DNA of 53,042 nucleotides from assembly GCF_900111605.1 (NCBI RefSeq), contig NZ_FOIA01000024.1, positions 1-53,042 of the forward strand, given 5' to 3'. Both the position numbers and the translations under genes were made by a program. The stretch is from Nitrosomonas marina. GTDB taxonomy: Bacteria; Pseudomonadota; Gammaproteobacteria; Burkholderiales; Nitrosomonadaceae. The notes below the pieces were generated by a model. It had not been told where the DNA came from. It made no database searches and was given only the letters and a program-made list of their open reading frames with translations. Below, piece by piece: positions 27,553 to 37,466 of the stretch. Each line of letters begins with the position of its first letter. Positions within the stretch are counted from its first letter, which is position 1.

Positions 27553-29280
27553 ATGGATGATTCCGTAAACAATTGGCGTGAAACCATACGCATGGCCATA
27601 TTGGCCATAATTGTGGGTGTAGTGACAAGTTACGCCTCGCTGGGCTTTTTATGGGCGATTGACCGTTTGCATCTGCTGTTTCTGGGGGAGGCGGGTGTCG
27701 AACTCTATGAGCACCTGGATGAAGTTTCCAACTGGCATTTATTTTTTCTGCCGGTTATTGGCGTGATTGTCGTTCGATTCATCATTCGATATGGAATGCC
27801 CGGACACGAAAATCAAGGACCGGCTGATGTCATTCAAGCAACACGGCTGGGAACGGGGGAAATGTCGATTAAAGCAGGTGTGAACAGCGCGATAGCCACC
27901 ATTGTGTCAATCGGTACCGGTGCATCAGTCGGGCGTTACGGTCCTGCGGTCCATCTTGGGGCTTCTATAGGTTCGTGGTTGGGGCAAGTGTTTAAACTCA
28001 CGGCAGAGCGCAAAAAGAATCTGCTTGCATGCGGTGTGGCGGGTGCTATTTCAGCTTCATTTTCTGCACCCCTGGCTGGAGTTGTGTTTGCGCATGAAGT
28101 GGTGCTGGGCCGGTTTGGAAGCAGATCTGTTATGCCTATTGTGATTTCGTCTGTGGTGGCCACGGCGGTCGTCAAGCTGCATGCGTATGATAGTCTTATT
28201 TTTATACTGTCAGATCTGCCGGAATTCGCGAACTGGGAATATCTGCTGTTTGCGCTGGTAGGTGTTAGTGGTGGTGCGCTGGCCATCGTTTATATGGCTA
28301 TGATGGCCCGCTTTAGTCTTGTCGTGCAAAGGTTACCCTGTCCTGTGATGATCAAATCCCTGTTAGGGAGCATGTTGCTGGGTGGCATTATAGTTGTTTT
28401 TCCACAGACATTTGGTTTGGGTGAGCAGGTGATTCGCGATGTTTTACAGTCCGAACTGTCAATAGATGTTCTGATAATGCTGTTAGTGGCAAAATTGTTG
28501 GCGACATCTGTAAGCTTTGCCGCGGGTTTTTCGGGAGGCATATTTGGACCCGCACTGTTTCTCGGTGCTGTGATGGGCACCATGTTCGGTGTCGGCGTGC
28601 AGGAATTGACCGGTATGGATGTATCCCCGGCTATTTACGGCGCTGTAGGTATGGGTGCGGTCGTCAGTCGTGTGATCGGTGCGCCGATTGCGACAATACT
28701 GATTGTTTTTGAAATGACGGGCAGCTACCTGTTGATGACAGCTGTGATGGTCTCGGTGGTTGTCGGAAGTACTGTAACCAGAGATCTGTTTAACCGATCC
28801 TATTTTTTCCATCAATTGCGTTTGCGGGGTATGGAGCCGGAAACTTCCCAGATACAACAGATTCTGATAGAGCAACCAGTGAGCGCATTAATGTTAGAAC
28901 AACCAGTTGTATTGACTGCCGATATGACATTGAAAACAGCGTACCGCAGGGTGGCGCCATTTGTATCATCGGCAGAAGTGGTCTATGTTGTTGATCAAGA
29001 AGGCGTGTTACAGGGGCAGGTCAATCCGCGGATGCTGGTTGCCAGAGACGAACAAACAGTCCTGAGTCAATGGGCTGAATACATGCCTGTAACACCCTCA
29101 GAAGTTTTAACAGGTGATTTAAGTGTTTATCAGGCGTATGTATTATTGAAAAATTGTCGGCATGCAACTGTTCCAGTGATTGACAGTCAGACACGGCAGT
29201 TTTTGGGTATTGTACGTGTGGGTGATTTAATACATGCCTGTTTGCAGGCATTTGAAAGATATCGCATGGCGGAGCGCTAG
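27553..29280 (+). CDS. ClC-type chloride channel with C-terminal CBS pair, lacking both signature glutamates
   Basis: A 575-residue ClC membrane protein followed by two CBS domains (about residues 440-575). The conserved GREGP motif of exchangers appears here as GRYGP, so the external gating glutamate is Y129. The internal proton-transfer glutamate is also missing: aligned on PLAG-x-x-F, the site after E182 is V183. The second selectivity motif (GGIFGPALFLGA) is intact. The loss of both glutamates predicts a passive anion channel or altered transport, not a 2:1 anion/proton exchanger. It is transcribed away from regBA. Confidence 0.85.
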   Translation: MDDSVNNWRETIRMAILAIIVGVVTSYASLGFLWAIDRLHLLFLGEAGVELYEHLDEVSNWHLFFLPVIGVIVVRFIIRYGMPGHENQGPADVIQATRLGTGEMSIKAGVNSAIATIVSIGTGASVGRYGPAVHLGASIGSWLGQVFKLTAERKKNLLACGVAGAISASFSAPLAGVVFAHEVVLGRFGSRSVMPIVISSVVATAVVKLHAYDSLIFILSDLPEFANWEYLLFALVGVSGGALAIVYMAMMARFSLVVQRLPCPVMIKSLLGSMLLGGIIVVFPQTFGLGEQVIRDVLQSELSIDVLIMLLVAKLLATSVSFAAGFSGGIFGPALFLGAVMGTMFGVGVQELTGMDVSPAIYGAVGMGAVVSRVIGAPIATILIVFEMTGSYLLMTAVMVSVVVGSTVTRDLFNRSYFFHQLRLRGMEPETSQIQQILIEQPVSALMLEQPVVLTADMTLKTAYRRVAPFVSSAEVVYVVDQEGVLQGQVNPRMLVARDEQTVLSQWAEYMPVTPSEVLTGDLSVYQAYVLLKNCRHATVPVIDSQTRQFLGIVRVGDLIHACLQAFERYRMAER

Positions 29281-29373
29281 CGGGGCCATGGCGACAGGTC
29301 GTATTTTCAGTTAAAATTCAATACCCATTGATTTGTGTCTGGTTTGTCAGCACAAACTTTTTAAAGCTATTAT

Positions 29374-30498
29374 ATGATTCTAATACTAGTTCCCAATACT
29401 CGGCCTGAGAGCCCGGAATATAGACAGTTGTTAGCATATCTTGCCAATCTGCCCGGTATCACAACGCGTATTCATACCGAAATCGGAGCAGAGCAAACAC
29501 TGACCGAACTGTACTTGATCGGAAACACCAAGGCATTATCTACAGAAGAAATCAGTATTCTTCCCTGCGTAGAACGCGTGGTGCGTATCTCAGAAGAATA
29601 TCGCGTGCTGGGACGGCATCAGAATGACGGTCGCTCCTCCAGTTTTGAATATAACGGTGTGCTTTTCAGCCAGGATTCGTTACATGTTTTTGCGGGTTTG
29701 TGCGCTGTTGATACAATCGAGCATGTAGAAATCATGATGAAGGCATTGCGTGCTGAGGGGCAGGTATGTACCCGGATGGGTGCTTACAAACCCAGAACCA
29801 GTCCCTATTCATTTCAGGGACATGGTAAGAATTGTCTTCCTTACGTGTTTGATCTGGCAGGAAAATATGGCATAAAAGTCATCGCAATGGAAATTACCCA
29901 TGAAGGTCATCTGGAGGAAATACGAACTGCGCTTCATCAGACAGGTAACGCAACAGGTGTCATGTTGCAGATCGGAACCCGTAATACCCAGAATTTTGAA
30001 CTGCTGAAAATAGTTGGTCGGCAGCAGACATTTCCGGTATTGATTAAACGAGGATTTGGCATAACGCTGGATGAATCGTTAAACGCAGCAGAATATTTGG
30101 CTTCTGAAGGTAATCGCAAGGTGATATTTGGTTTACGGGGAATGAAAACGAATATGGGTGACCCGCATCGCAATTTTGTCGATTTTGCACACGTGCCGGT
30201 GGTTAAGCGGTTGACAAGAATGCCGGTTTGTATCGATCCATCACATTCGGTTGGTACCCGGGCCGATTCTCCCGACGGCATACTCGATATAATGCACGCA
30301 ACGGCTCAGGGTGTTATTGCGGGCGCCAATATGATTCTGGTGGATTTTCATCCGGTACCCAGTAAGGCACTGGTTGATGGGCCACAGGCATTATTGATGA
30401 AAGAGTTGCCGCAGTATCTTGAGGATATTCAAATAGCGCGTGAAGCCTATTTGAAACGTGTTGAACTGGTTAAGCGTTACCGTCAGGAACAGGATTAA
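29374..30498 (+). CDS. 3-deoxy-7-phosphoheptulonate synthase, type I-beta with N-terminal regulatory domain
   Basis: A 374-residue DAHP synthase, first enzyme of the shikimate pathway (PEP + erythrose 4-phosphate). The first 80 residues look like the ferredoxin-like regulatory domain known from Thermotoga, which binds aromatic amino acids. The barrel domain starts near residue 100 (VFAGLCAVDTIEHVE; GAYKPRTSPYSFQG), with IKRGFGITLDE, RGMKTNMGD and VCIDPSHSVGTR carrying the metal-binding and substrate residues. It lies 54 bp before the start of ispH. Confidence 0.9.
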   Translation: MILILVPNTRPESPEYRQLLAYLANLPGITTRIHTEIGAEQTLTELYLIGNTKALSTEEISILPCVERVVRISEEYRVLGRHQNDGRSSSFEYNGVLFSQDSLHVFAGLCAVDTIEHVEIMMKALRAEGQVCTRMGAYKPRTSPYSFQGHGKNCLPYVFDLAGKYGIKVIAMEITHEGHLEEIRTALHQTGNATGVMLQIGTRNTQNFELLKIVGRQQTFPVLIKRGFGITLDESLNAAEYLASEGNRKVIFGLRGMKTNMGDPHRNFVDFAHVPVVKRLTRMPVCIDPSHSVGTRADSPDGILDIMHATAQGVIAGANMILVDFHPVPSKALVDGPQALLMKELPQYLEDIQIAREAYLKRVELVKRYRQEQD

Positions 30499-30551
30499 AA
30501 TAGTTAATTGAATGATATTTTTGTACGCATGTTTTCATGGAGAAAAATGAA

Positions 30552-31496
30552 ATGATCAGAGTATTACTCTCAAACCCCAGAGGCTTTTGTGCAGGGGTTG
30601 ATCGTGCAATCGGGATTGTAGAGCGTGCATTGTCGATGCATGGTGCACCGATTTATGTACGTCATGAAGTCGTGCATAATCGTTTTGTTGTAGAAGATCT
30701 GGAAAAAAAGGGTGCTGTTTTTGTCGAGACACTGGATGAGGTGCCAAAAGACAGTATTTTGATTTTCAGTGCCCATGGTGTTTCCCATGCAGTCCGCAGA
30801 GAAGCTGCTGCACGGGAGCTTCAGGTTTTTGATGCGACTTGCCCATTGGTAACCAAAGTACATGTGGAAGTGGCCAAGATGCGCAAGGAAGGTAAGGAAA
30901 TCATCATGATCGGGCACCAGGGACACCCTGAAGTCGAAGGGACGATGGGACAGGCCGAAGGAAATGATAAGGGTATGTACCTTGTCGAAACTGAAGATGA
31001 CGTTGAGAAACTCCAGGTTAAAGATGAATCAAATCTGGCCTATGTAACCCAGACGACACTATCGGTTGATGACGCAGCCCGGGTAGTTGAAGCCTTGAAA
31101 AAGCGTTTTCCACAGATTACCGGTCCTAAGAAAGATGATATTTGCTACGCTACGCAGAATCGGCAGGATGCGGTAAAAAAGATGGTAAAGCAATGTGATC
31201 TGGTTATCGTAGTCGGTTCACCTAATAGCTCGAATTCGAATCGTTTATGTGAAGTTGCACGTAATGCCAATGTAGAAGCCTATATGGTTGATAATGCCCA
31301 GCAGTTGAAAGATAACTGGTTTGCCAACAAACACCAGATCGGCATCACCGCGGGCGCGTCCGCACCTGAAATACTGGTCCAGCAGGTCATCGCCAGGATT
31401 AAGCAAATTGGTGCGGAACAGACCGGTGAGGAAGTCTCCGTGGAAGAATTAAGCGGTGTCGTGGAGTCAGTGGTGTTCCCATTGCCGAAAGCATAG
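30552..31496 (+). CDS. ispH: 4-hydroxy-3-methylbut-2-enyl diphosphate reductase IspH
   Basis: A 314-residue iron-sulfur enzyme, last step of the MEP isoprenoid pathway giving IPP and DMAPP, hence also a source of hopanoid precursors. Cluster cysteines are in [22 protein letters not shown] and ICYATQNRQ; the diphosphate-binding [11 protein letters not shown] motif is present. The ATG at 30552 is chosen with ggag 9 bases upstream; an earlier ATG at 30537 would destroy this spacing. Residues SAHGVSHAV and [12 protein letters not shown] carry the conserved histidines. Confidence 0.95.
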   Translation: MIRVLLSNPRGFCAGVDRAIGIVERALSMHGAPIYVRHEVVHNRFVVEDLEKKGAVFVETLDEVPKDSILIFSAHGVSHAVRREAAARELQVFDATCPLVTKVHVEVAKMRKEGKEIIMIGHQGHPEVEGTMGQAEGNDKGMYLVETEDDVEKLQVKDESNLAYVTQTTLSVDDAARVVEALKKRFPQITGPKKDDICYATQNRQDAVKKMVKQCDLVIVVGSPNSSNSNRLCEVARNANVEAYMVDNAQQLKDNWFANKHQIGITAGASAPEILVQQVIARIKQIGAEQTGEEVSVEELSGVVESVVFPLPKA

Positions 31497-31578
31497 ATTT
31501 TCGACAGAAAATATTACTTAATCGACGGACACAGGTTTCTGCAAGCTTCGTTATTAGAGTATCTTCTGAGAAGCTACG

Positions 31579-31812
31579 TTATTCAAAAATCGAAAGTCCG
31601 TCTTTCCCGTCATGTGTAATGCGAACAGTTTTATTCGCATTCTCGGCTGTCGAAACAATCCGAATACATAAACTCATTGGCGCTCTACTGTTTTGATTTG
31701 CATCGTGAATATGTTTTAACAGGGGGAAGGGTGCTTGCTTCATGCTGTTGTGTAGCCAGTTTCTGATGCTGAAATTTATTTTTGTGAAAATTTGTACTTT
31801 GACTTTGAGCAT
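31579..31812 (-). pseudogene. probable remnant of ybeY (N-terminal part only)
   Basis: The translation from the ATG at 31812 (77 codons) resembles the first half of the rRNA-maturation endonuclease YbeY: a helix with a tryptophan (IRNWLHNSM), then SLCIRIVSTAEN, then R-x-x-x-x-GKD, in the same order as family sequences. The frame stops before the HxxxHxxxxxH metal-binding motif, so it cannot be catalytic. It lies antisense between ispH and the transporter, not in the usual phoH-ybeY-corC setting. The match is from memory and is only moderately strong; it could be a chance ORF. Confidence 0.4.
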
Positions 31813-31848
31813 GTCAGCATGCTCAATTCCTATTAATAATAACAATCC

Positions 31849-33498
31849 ATGAAAATTTCTTCTGCTACGGGTTTTTTTTCAGTTGCAAGTCACTGGTTCA
31901 GCGCAAACATAGTCTCGCTAGGTCGCGAAATGCGGCTTTCCTACATGCCACCGCTAATGGTCTATGTAGCCGCCGGTATCTCGGGTCTGACCGGTATAGT
32001 TGGGACATTTTATGTCAAGGAAAAGCTTGGATTGTCAGCTGAATTCCTGGCTATGCTTGGTTTCTGGATGATGTTGCCGTGGGCGTTAAAAATGCCGCTT
32101 GGCCATCTTGTTGATCTGATGTGGCGCTGGAAAAGCCTGCTCGTATATCTTGGAGCTGGTCTGATTATGATAAGCCTGCTGATCATGATCGGATTACTCG
32201 GTCATACAGAAGTCATGACGTCAATGGCATCTGTAGAAACCTGGTACGTTGTTTCAGCATTGCTGGCGCCAATTGGATATGTGTTGCAGGATGTTGTCGC
32301 CGATGCGATGACTGTTGAGGCTGTGCCACGTGTCGACGAAAACGGAATGGCACTGGATGCACAGACACGCAAATTGATGCACGTTACGATGCAAACATTG
32401 GGTCGGGTGGCTATAGTTGGTGGTGGAATTCTTGTATCAGTAGCGAATGTTTTCTTGTTGCGGGATGCCGCTGCGTTACCGGAAGCTGAAAAAGAAGCAG
32501 TGTATTTACTGGTATACGAACTTGCGCTCATTATTCCCTTGGTATCGGTTTTGGGCGTGGTTCTGGCATCTTGGCTACGCCGGCGCGATATTCAGCGATT
32601 TATGTCCCAGGGATATAGCAAACTCGAAGCGACCAACCTGCTGACAATACATGCGGACCCGCCGCCGGTTAACTGGTGGATCTTGGGTGGCGGTTTGATT
32701 TTCACGATCACCTCACTGACAGTAGGCCTGAGTCGTATGCCAGGTGCAGAAGAAGTAATTTTTCTGATATCCATGTCGATTGTGCTGTTTCTGATGTGGC
32801 GATTGACGAATGAACTTGAGCCTGAAGCACGAAATGTTCTGGTAGGCACTGCGTTTCTGGTGTTCATTTTTCGCGCTATTCCGGGACCAGGTGCCGGTTC
32901 GACCTGGTGGATGATAGATGAGTTGGGATTTGACCAGCAGTTTCTCGCGGTGTTATCACTGGTTGGCGCAACATTGACGTTATTCGGCATGTTTATTTTT
33001 CGCCGTTTTATGGCAGAGCGTTCTATCGCCTATATTATCGGGTTTTTGACAATTGCCGGTACTTTCTTATCACTACCCATAATCGGTATGTATTTTGGAT
33101 TGCATGAATGGACTGCAGCATTGACCGGTGGTGTTGTAGATGCACGTTTTATTGCATTGATTGACACGGCACTGGAATCCCCGCTGGGTCAGATAGCCAT
33201 GATTCCGATGCTGGCATGGATTGCCAACTCTGCTCCGGACAAACTCAAGGCTACATTCTTTGCAGTGATGGCCTCATTTACAAATCTGGCGTTGTCAGCT
33301 TCTCAACTGGGTACCAAATATCTGAATCAGATTTACGAAGTAACGCGTGAAGTGAAGGACGCCGTTACAGGTGAGGTCACAGTTCCTGCGGACTACAGCG
33401 AATTGGGCCATTTACTGATAACGGTAACCATTGTTGGTCTGGTTTTACCGGTCTTGTCCATTGTTCTGGTGAAGCATTCACGTTTTCGGAATGCGTAG
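31849..33498 (+). CDS. 12-or-more-helix transporter, MFS / folate-biopterin (BT1)-like
   Basis: A 549-residue polytopic membrane protein with about 12 predicted helices. The N-terminal part (LSYMPPLMVYVAAGISGLTG; GFWMMLPWALKMPLGHLVD) has the layout of the BT1 branch of the major facilitator superfamily, where GHLVD takes the place of the MFS loop 2-3 motif. YVLQDVVADAMTVEAVPR resembles the QDVxxDA motif of BT1 transporters. The substrate is not known. It is a single gene, convergent with hslVU and separated from it by a terminator. Confidence 0.7.
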   Translation: MKISSATGFFSVASHWFSANIVSLGREMRLSYMPPLMVYVAAGISGLTGIVGTFYVKEKLGLSAEFLAMLGFWMMLPWALKMPLGHLVDLMWRWKSLLVYLGAGLIMISLLIMIGLLGHTEVMTSMASVETWYVVSALLAPIGYVLQDVVADAMTVEAVPRVDENGMALDAQTRKLMHVTMQTLGRVAIVGGGILVSVANVFLLRDAAALPEAEKEAVYLLVYELALIIPLVSVLGVVLASWLRRRDIQRFMSQGYSKLEATNLLTIHADPPPVNWWILGGGLIFTITSLTVGLSRMPGAEEVIFLISMSIVLFLMWRLTNELEPEARNVLVGTAFLVFIFRAIPGPGAGSTWWMIDELGFDQQFLAVLSLVGATLTLFGMFIFRRFMAERSIAYIIGFLTIAGTFLSLPIIGMYFGLHEWTAALTGGVVDARFIALIDTALESPLGQIAMIPMLAWIANSAPDKLKATFFAVMASFTNLALSASQLGTKYLNQIYEVTREVKDAVTGEVTVPADYSELGHLLITVTIVGLVLPVLSIVLVKHSRFRNA

Positions 33499-33694
33499 TG
33501 TGCTTCTGTAAAGCACGGCAGCAGCAAGTATTTTCAATGGTATTCGATTGAAATAATAATAGTGATTGCGACTTGGTAATTTAGTACGTGCAAGCTAATA
33601 TCCGAGTAAGAATGCGATAAATGGACGGTAAATTACCGGTTTATTATGTAAATAAAAATAGCGAGCACTAATATAATGCTAGTGATTATATTTG

Positions 33695-33725
33695 AAAAGC
33701 ATCTCTATTCCGGAGATGCTTTTTT
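33695..33725. terminator. bidirectional-type terminator between the transporter and hslU
   Basis: An 11-bp stem (aaaagcatctc at 33695-33705, gagatgctttt at 33713-33723) with a 7-base loop, followed on the plus strand by a T run to 33725. It lies between convergent genes and can end transcripts from both sides; on the minus strand the T run is shorter. Confidence 0.75.
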
Positions 33726-33737
33726 ACCTTTCTACGA

Positions 33738-35072
33738 CTAGAGCACATAACGCGCAAGATCTTCGCTCTGAGATAATTCACCCAGTCGCTCCTCTACATA
33801 CGCAGCATCAATTTCGATCGTTTTTCCACTGTGTTTGGGCGCGTTAAATGAAATATCTTCCAGCATTCTTTCCATGACGGTATGCAGGCGCCGGGCGCCG
33901 ATATTCTCGGTTTTGTTGTTAACGGAATAAGCGATTTCGGCGAGTCGTTTGATTGCGTCTGATGAAAATTTTAGTTCGATACTCTCTGTTTTCAGTAGTG
34001 CTTCGTATTGGCGAGTCAAGCATGCATCGGTATTGGTCAATATCTGTTCGAAGTCACTGACGCTCAAACTGGTCAGTTCTACACGTATCGGAAACCGACC
34101 CTGCAGCTCGGGGATTAAATCGGACGGTTTTGTCAGATGAAAAGCACCACTTGCAACAAAAAGAATATGGTCTGTTCTGATCATGCCGTACTTGGTAGAG
34201 ATTGTAGTGCCCTCAACCAGTGGCAGCAAATCGCGCTGCACACCCTGGCGGGACACGTCGCCCCCCGATACATTGCCGGAGCGGCTGGTTATTTTGTCAA
34301 TTTCATCCAGAAAAACAATACCGTTCTGTTCAACATTCTGGATCGCATTGAGCTTCAGTTCTTCATCATTGACCATTTTAGCGGCTTCTTCTTCAAGAAG
34401 CAGTTTTTTTGCTTCTCGAATCGTAAGCTTTCGGGTCCTTTTTCTATCACCGGTCATATTCTGGAACATCCCTTGTATCTGGGAAGTCAGATCTTCCATA
34501 CCGGGTGGCGCGAAAATTTCCATACTGGCGCGCGGTGTCGCGATTTCAATGTCGATTTCTTTATGGTCAAGATTACCTTCACGTAGCTTCTTACGAAATT
34601 TCTGCCGTGTCGAATTGTCTTCTTCGGTTGAGCTGAGGTGAGAATCAAGATTCCGTGCGGGCGGTAATAAGGCGTCAAGAATCCGTTCTTCTGCTCGGTC
34701 CTCTGCAAGTGGTTGTTTCTTTTTGGTTTCCTTTTCGCGCAGTTGTTTGATTGCCGTCTCAACCAGATCCCTGATGATGGAATCCACGTCGCGACCAACA
34801 TAACCGACTTCGGTAAATTTGGTTGCTTCGATTTTAATGAAGGGTGCGTCTGCCAACTTGGCAAGACGCCTGGCAATCTCGGTTTTTCCAACGCCTGTTG
34901 GGCCAATCATAAGAATATTTTTAGGTGTGATTTCCTGACGCAGTGGATCGGCAATCTGCTGCCTTCGCCACCGGTTTCTGAGCGCAATGGCCACCGCGCG
35001 TTTGGCTGAATTCTGTCCGATAATATGCTTGTCCAGTTCGTGGACAATTTCCTGTGGCGTCATTTGAGACAT
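33738..35072 (-). CDS. hslU: HslUV protease ATPase subunit HslU
   Basis: A 444-residue AAA+ unfoldase that feeds substrates to HslV. Walker A is [14 protein letters not shown] and Walker [11 protein letters not shown]; the pore loop is in the [10 protein letters not shown] segment. The central I-domain (about residues 110-240) is rich in charged residues. The C-terminal tail [11 protein letters not shown] is the segment that docks in HslV. It follows hslV by 63 bp. Confidence 0.96.
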   Translation of the reverse strand: MSQMTPQEIVHELDKHIIGQNSAKRAVAIALRNRWRRQQIADPLRQEITPKNILMIGPTGVGKTEIARRLAKLADAPFIKIEATKFTEVGYVGRDVDSIIRDLVETAIKQLREKETKKKQPLAEDRAEERILDALLPPARNLDSHLSSTEEDNSTRQKFRKKLREGNLDHKEIDIEIATPRASMEIFAPPGMEDLTSQIQGMFQNMTGDRKRTRKLTIREAKKLLLEEEAAKMVNDEELKLNAIQNVEQNGIVFLDEIDKITSRSGNVSGGDVSRQGVQRDLLPLVEGTTISTKYGMIRTDHILFVASGAFHLTKPSDLIPELQGRFPIRVELTSLSVSDFEQILTNTDACLTRQYEALLKTESIELKFSSDAIKRLAEIAYSVNNKTENIGARRLHTVMERMLEDISFNAPKHSGKTIEIDAAYVEERLGELSQSEDLARYVL

Positions 35073-35135
35073 GATTCTAAAAAGTAAATGTAAAAGTTAT
35101 TTGGTGAAAGCGGCAAAATATCAAGGTGCCGCAGA

Positions 35136-35657
35136 TTAGTTTATGGTTTCGATGGCATGTTGCTGGTTCGTATAAATGCACAAATCACCTGCAATTATTA
35201 ATGCCTTGCTTACAATGTCTTTGGGCGGCAACTCCGTGTTCTCCAGAAGCGCGCGTGCTGCTGCATGTGCATAAGAGCCGCCGCTGCCGATCGCTGCGAG
35301 ACCGTATTCGGGCTCGATAACATCACCTGCACCGGTGATGATCAATGTCGAATCTTCACTTGCGACTACGAGCATGGCTTCCAGCCGACGCAGCATGCGG
35401 TCGGTGCGCCAGTCTTTGGCAAGTTCAACTGCGGATCGCATCAAATGGCCGTGATGCGCTTCAAGCTTACCTTCGAAACGTTCAAATAATGTAAAAGCAT
35501 CGGCCGTGCCACCGGCAAATCCGGCAAGGATTTTGTCATGATAAAGTCTGCGAACTTTTCGTGCACTCGACTTGGCAACGACTGCGCCCAGGGTAACCTG
35601 TCCGTCCCCTCCGAGTGCTACTCGATTTCCCCGTCTTACTGATACGATTGTTGTCAT
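35136..35657 (-). CDS. hslV: HslUV protease peptidase subunit HslV
   Basis: A 173-residue threonine peptidase of the proteasome beta fold. After removal of Met the N-terminus is [21 protein letters not shown], with the catalytic threonine at position 1 and the conserved [29 protein letters not shown] is the usual C-terminal segment. It forms a dodecamer capped by HslU. It lies upstream of hslU on the same strand. Confidence 0.96.
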   Translation of the reverse strand: MTTIVSVRRGNRVALGGDGQVTLGAVVAKSSARKVRRLYHDKILAGFAGGTADAFTLFERFEGKLEAHHGHLMRSAVELAKDWRTDRMLRRLEAMLVVASEDSTLIITGAGDVIEPEYGLAAIGSGGSYAHAAARALLENTELPPKDIVSKALIIAGDLCIYTNQQHAIETIN

Positions 35658-35693
35658 GACGTGTTTTTATGTCCGAGATGATTCAAAACCTGA

Positions 35694-35699
35694 ATTATA
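35694..35699 (-). promoter_or_regulatory. candidate -10 hexamer for hslVU
   Basis: The minus strand reads TATAAT at 35699-35694, about 37 bases before the hslV ATG. No good -35 hexamer stands at 17 bases, and no clear heat-shock (sigma-32) consensus is seen, so this is a weak proposal. Confidence 0.3.
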
Positions 35700-35770
35700 C
35701 CTGATTACGGCCGACCTATACTGAGAGAAAGCGACGACGATAAAAGAGAAAGGATGCTATTCGCTTTGCA

Positions 35771-36670
35771 TCAATTGTCTTGCTTCTTTTTGGCGCGTGG
35801 ATGTGCAGCATCGTACACATGCGCCAAATGCTGGAAATCAAGGTGTGTATATACCTGGGTGGATGTGATATGCGCATGTCCCAGCATTTCTTGTACGGCA
35901 CGTAAATCGCCACTTGACTGCAGTAAGTGTGATGCAAACGAATGACGCAAAATGTGTGGATGGACATTTTTGTGCATGCTTTGTTGCTTGCTGTGAATTT
36001 TCAGTCGATGGCTGACAGTTCTGGCGCTGATAGCATTGCCGTGGTGAGTCAAAAACAGTGTGTCGGTATCGTTTCTAACGATTTTGATTCGGTAATCCAA
36101 CCAGATCTGCAGTGCTTCAATCGCTTTTTTTCCAACCGGTACAATACGCGTTTTACCACCTTTTCCGGTAACTCTGACCGTTCCTTCCGACAGATCTATA
36201 TCATTGATTCGAAGTTGTGTAAGCTCGGCCAGTCGCAGTCCTGAAGAATAAAATAACTCGAACATGGCGCGGTCTCGAATCGTCAAGGGTTCCAAACTTG
36301 CAAAGGTTAGCAGTTGTGCAGTTTCATCAGGAGACAGCGCGTGTGGCAGCTTTTTGGTTGACCTGGGCACGCGTATGCCTATGCACGGATTATGGTGAAA
36401 GCTGAAATCGCGTATCAGATAATGATAAAACCTGCGCCAGGCCGATAACATGCGACTGAGACTCCTGCCTGAATATCCCATGCCGTGCAGCCGTATGATT
36501 GCATGGCGGATATGCTGGGACTGTGCCTGGGCAATTGTGGTAGGCGCGATTTCCCTGAACAGAATATGTATGTCATGGGCGTAACTCTTACAGGTATGTG
36601 CCGAGAGTCGGCGTTCACTTGCAAGATGCCGGTTGAAAGCGGTTGCAAATGATTTAGACTGAGTGTCCAT
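35771..36670 (-). CDS. xerC: tyrosine recombinase XerC
   Basis: A 299-residue site-specific recombinase that acts at dif to resolve chromosome dimers with XerD. The full catalytic set is visible: R146 (GLRLAEL), K170 (VTGKGGKTR), H239-x-x-R242 (HILRHSFASHLL), H265 (LGHAHI) and nucleophile Y274 (QVYTHLD). Positions agree with E. coli XerC/XerD. It overlaps the stop of the DUF484 gene, the usual pair in gamma- and betaproteobacteria. It is not an integrase of a mobile element. Confidence 0.93.
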   Translation of the reverse strand: MDTQSKSFATAFNRHLASERRLSAHTCKSYAHDIHILFREIAPTTIAQAQSQHIRHAIIRLHGMGYSGRSLSRMLSAWRRFYHYLIRDFSFHHNPCIGIRVPRSTKKLPHALSPDETAQLLTFASLEPLTIRDRAMFELFYSSGLRLAELTQLRINDIDLSEGTVRVTGKGGKTRIVPVGKKAIEALQIWLDYRIKIVRNDTDTLFLTHHGNAISARTVSHRLKIHSKQQSMHKNVHPHILRHSFASHLLQSSGDLRAVQEMLGHAHITSTQVYTHLDFQHLAHVYDAAHPRAKKKQDN

Positions 36671-37359
36671 CAGTTAGGCGCTGGTTGCTGATTTTGTGGG
36701 TTGGTTGCAGTCATTGTATGACGTGCAATTGATGCGCTGACAAGCTCACCAAGCCGTTTTAAATGCAGTGTGCCCATGTCGGCATAGAAGCGCTCAATTT
36801 CCGGGCTGGCCAGGACCAGCAGGCCGATAGAACGGGTGGTATTGAGTGGTATCATGGAAAAGGATTGCAACTGCTCGGCATTTTCAGCAAACAATGCCTT
36901 GATGCCATCAGCGACATGATTGCCACAATATGGCTGGGTCAAGCTTGTGGCTATCGCATGAATGTCTTCACTGGTTGATGCAAATTCATCATATTGCATA
37001 TTTTCACACTCAAGTTCCCATAGCCGCATAACATAGTAAGGAATGGCAAAATCCTCACGCAGGCTGTAGCTGAGCCCGTTTAGGAGATCGTCGAAATTAT
37101 ATGCAGTCAGTAATGCTATCGTCAGGCGGTGCATTTTTTCGCTGATAGCATCATTTTCCTCTCCAAAACTGATTAGCTCCAATAGCTTGTCCTGCAGAAT
37201 TTTATTTTTTTCTTTGAGGGCGATTGTCTGCCGTTCATGCAGTGAAACCACATTTTTCTGGTGCGGATGCGGAATTTGCAGATCGGCTAATAAATCCATA
37301 TGGTCGTTAAAAAAATCAGGGTGATTTGCAAGATAGTGCGCAACATCTTCCGGTTTCAT
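36670..37359 (-). CDS. DUF484 (GAF-like) protein upstream of xerC
   Basis: A 229-residue protein of the DUF484 family, which has a GAF-like fold. The N-terminal VAHYLANHPDFFNDHMDLL segment is the family signature, followed by a coiled coil (QTIALKEKNKILQDKLLEL). No catalytic residues are known. It precedes xerC with overlapping stop and start. Function unknown; a role near cell division and dimer resolution is only suggested by gene order. Confidence 0.85.
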   Translation of the reverse strand: MKPEDVAHYLANHPDFFNDHMDLLADLQIPHPHQKNVVSLHERQTIALKEKNKILQDKLLELISFGEENDAISEKMHRLTIALLTAYNFDDLLNGLSYSLREDFAIPYYVMRLWELECENMQYDEFASTSEDIHAIATSLTQPYCGNHVADGIKALFAENAEQLQSFSMIPLNTTRSIGLLVLASPEIERFYADMGTLHLKRLGELVSASIARHTMTATNPQNQQPAPN

Positions 37360-37378
37360 TATTTTTCCTTGATACCTG

Positions 37379-37409
37379 GTACTCTATCAATATGATATTG
37401 ATAGAGTAC
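37379..37409. repeat. 31-bp palindrome identical in sequence to the terminal repeats of the MITE-like element
   Basis: gtactctatcaatat-g-atattgatagagtac is perfectly self-complementary around one central base. Its arms equal the terminal inverted repeats at 112-132 and 358-378, joined end to end. It lies between the DUF484 start and the dapF stop. It looks like an element with its interior deleted, or a stand-alone dispersed palindrome. Confidence 0.75.
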
Positions 37410-37466
37410 TAGTGTTGATGTGAGTAAATGCATGTTGAGCAAGCCGGTTCGTCTGGGATTCTCGTC

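Noticed and set aside
35771..36670. Phage or island integrase
   Set aside because: The position next to DUF484 and the full length fit chromosomal XerC; no attachment site or phage gene is nearby.
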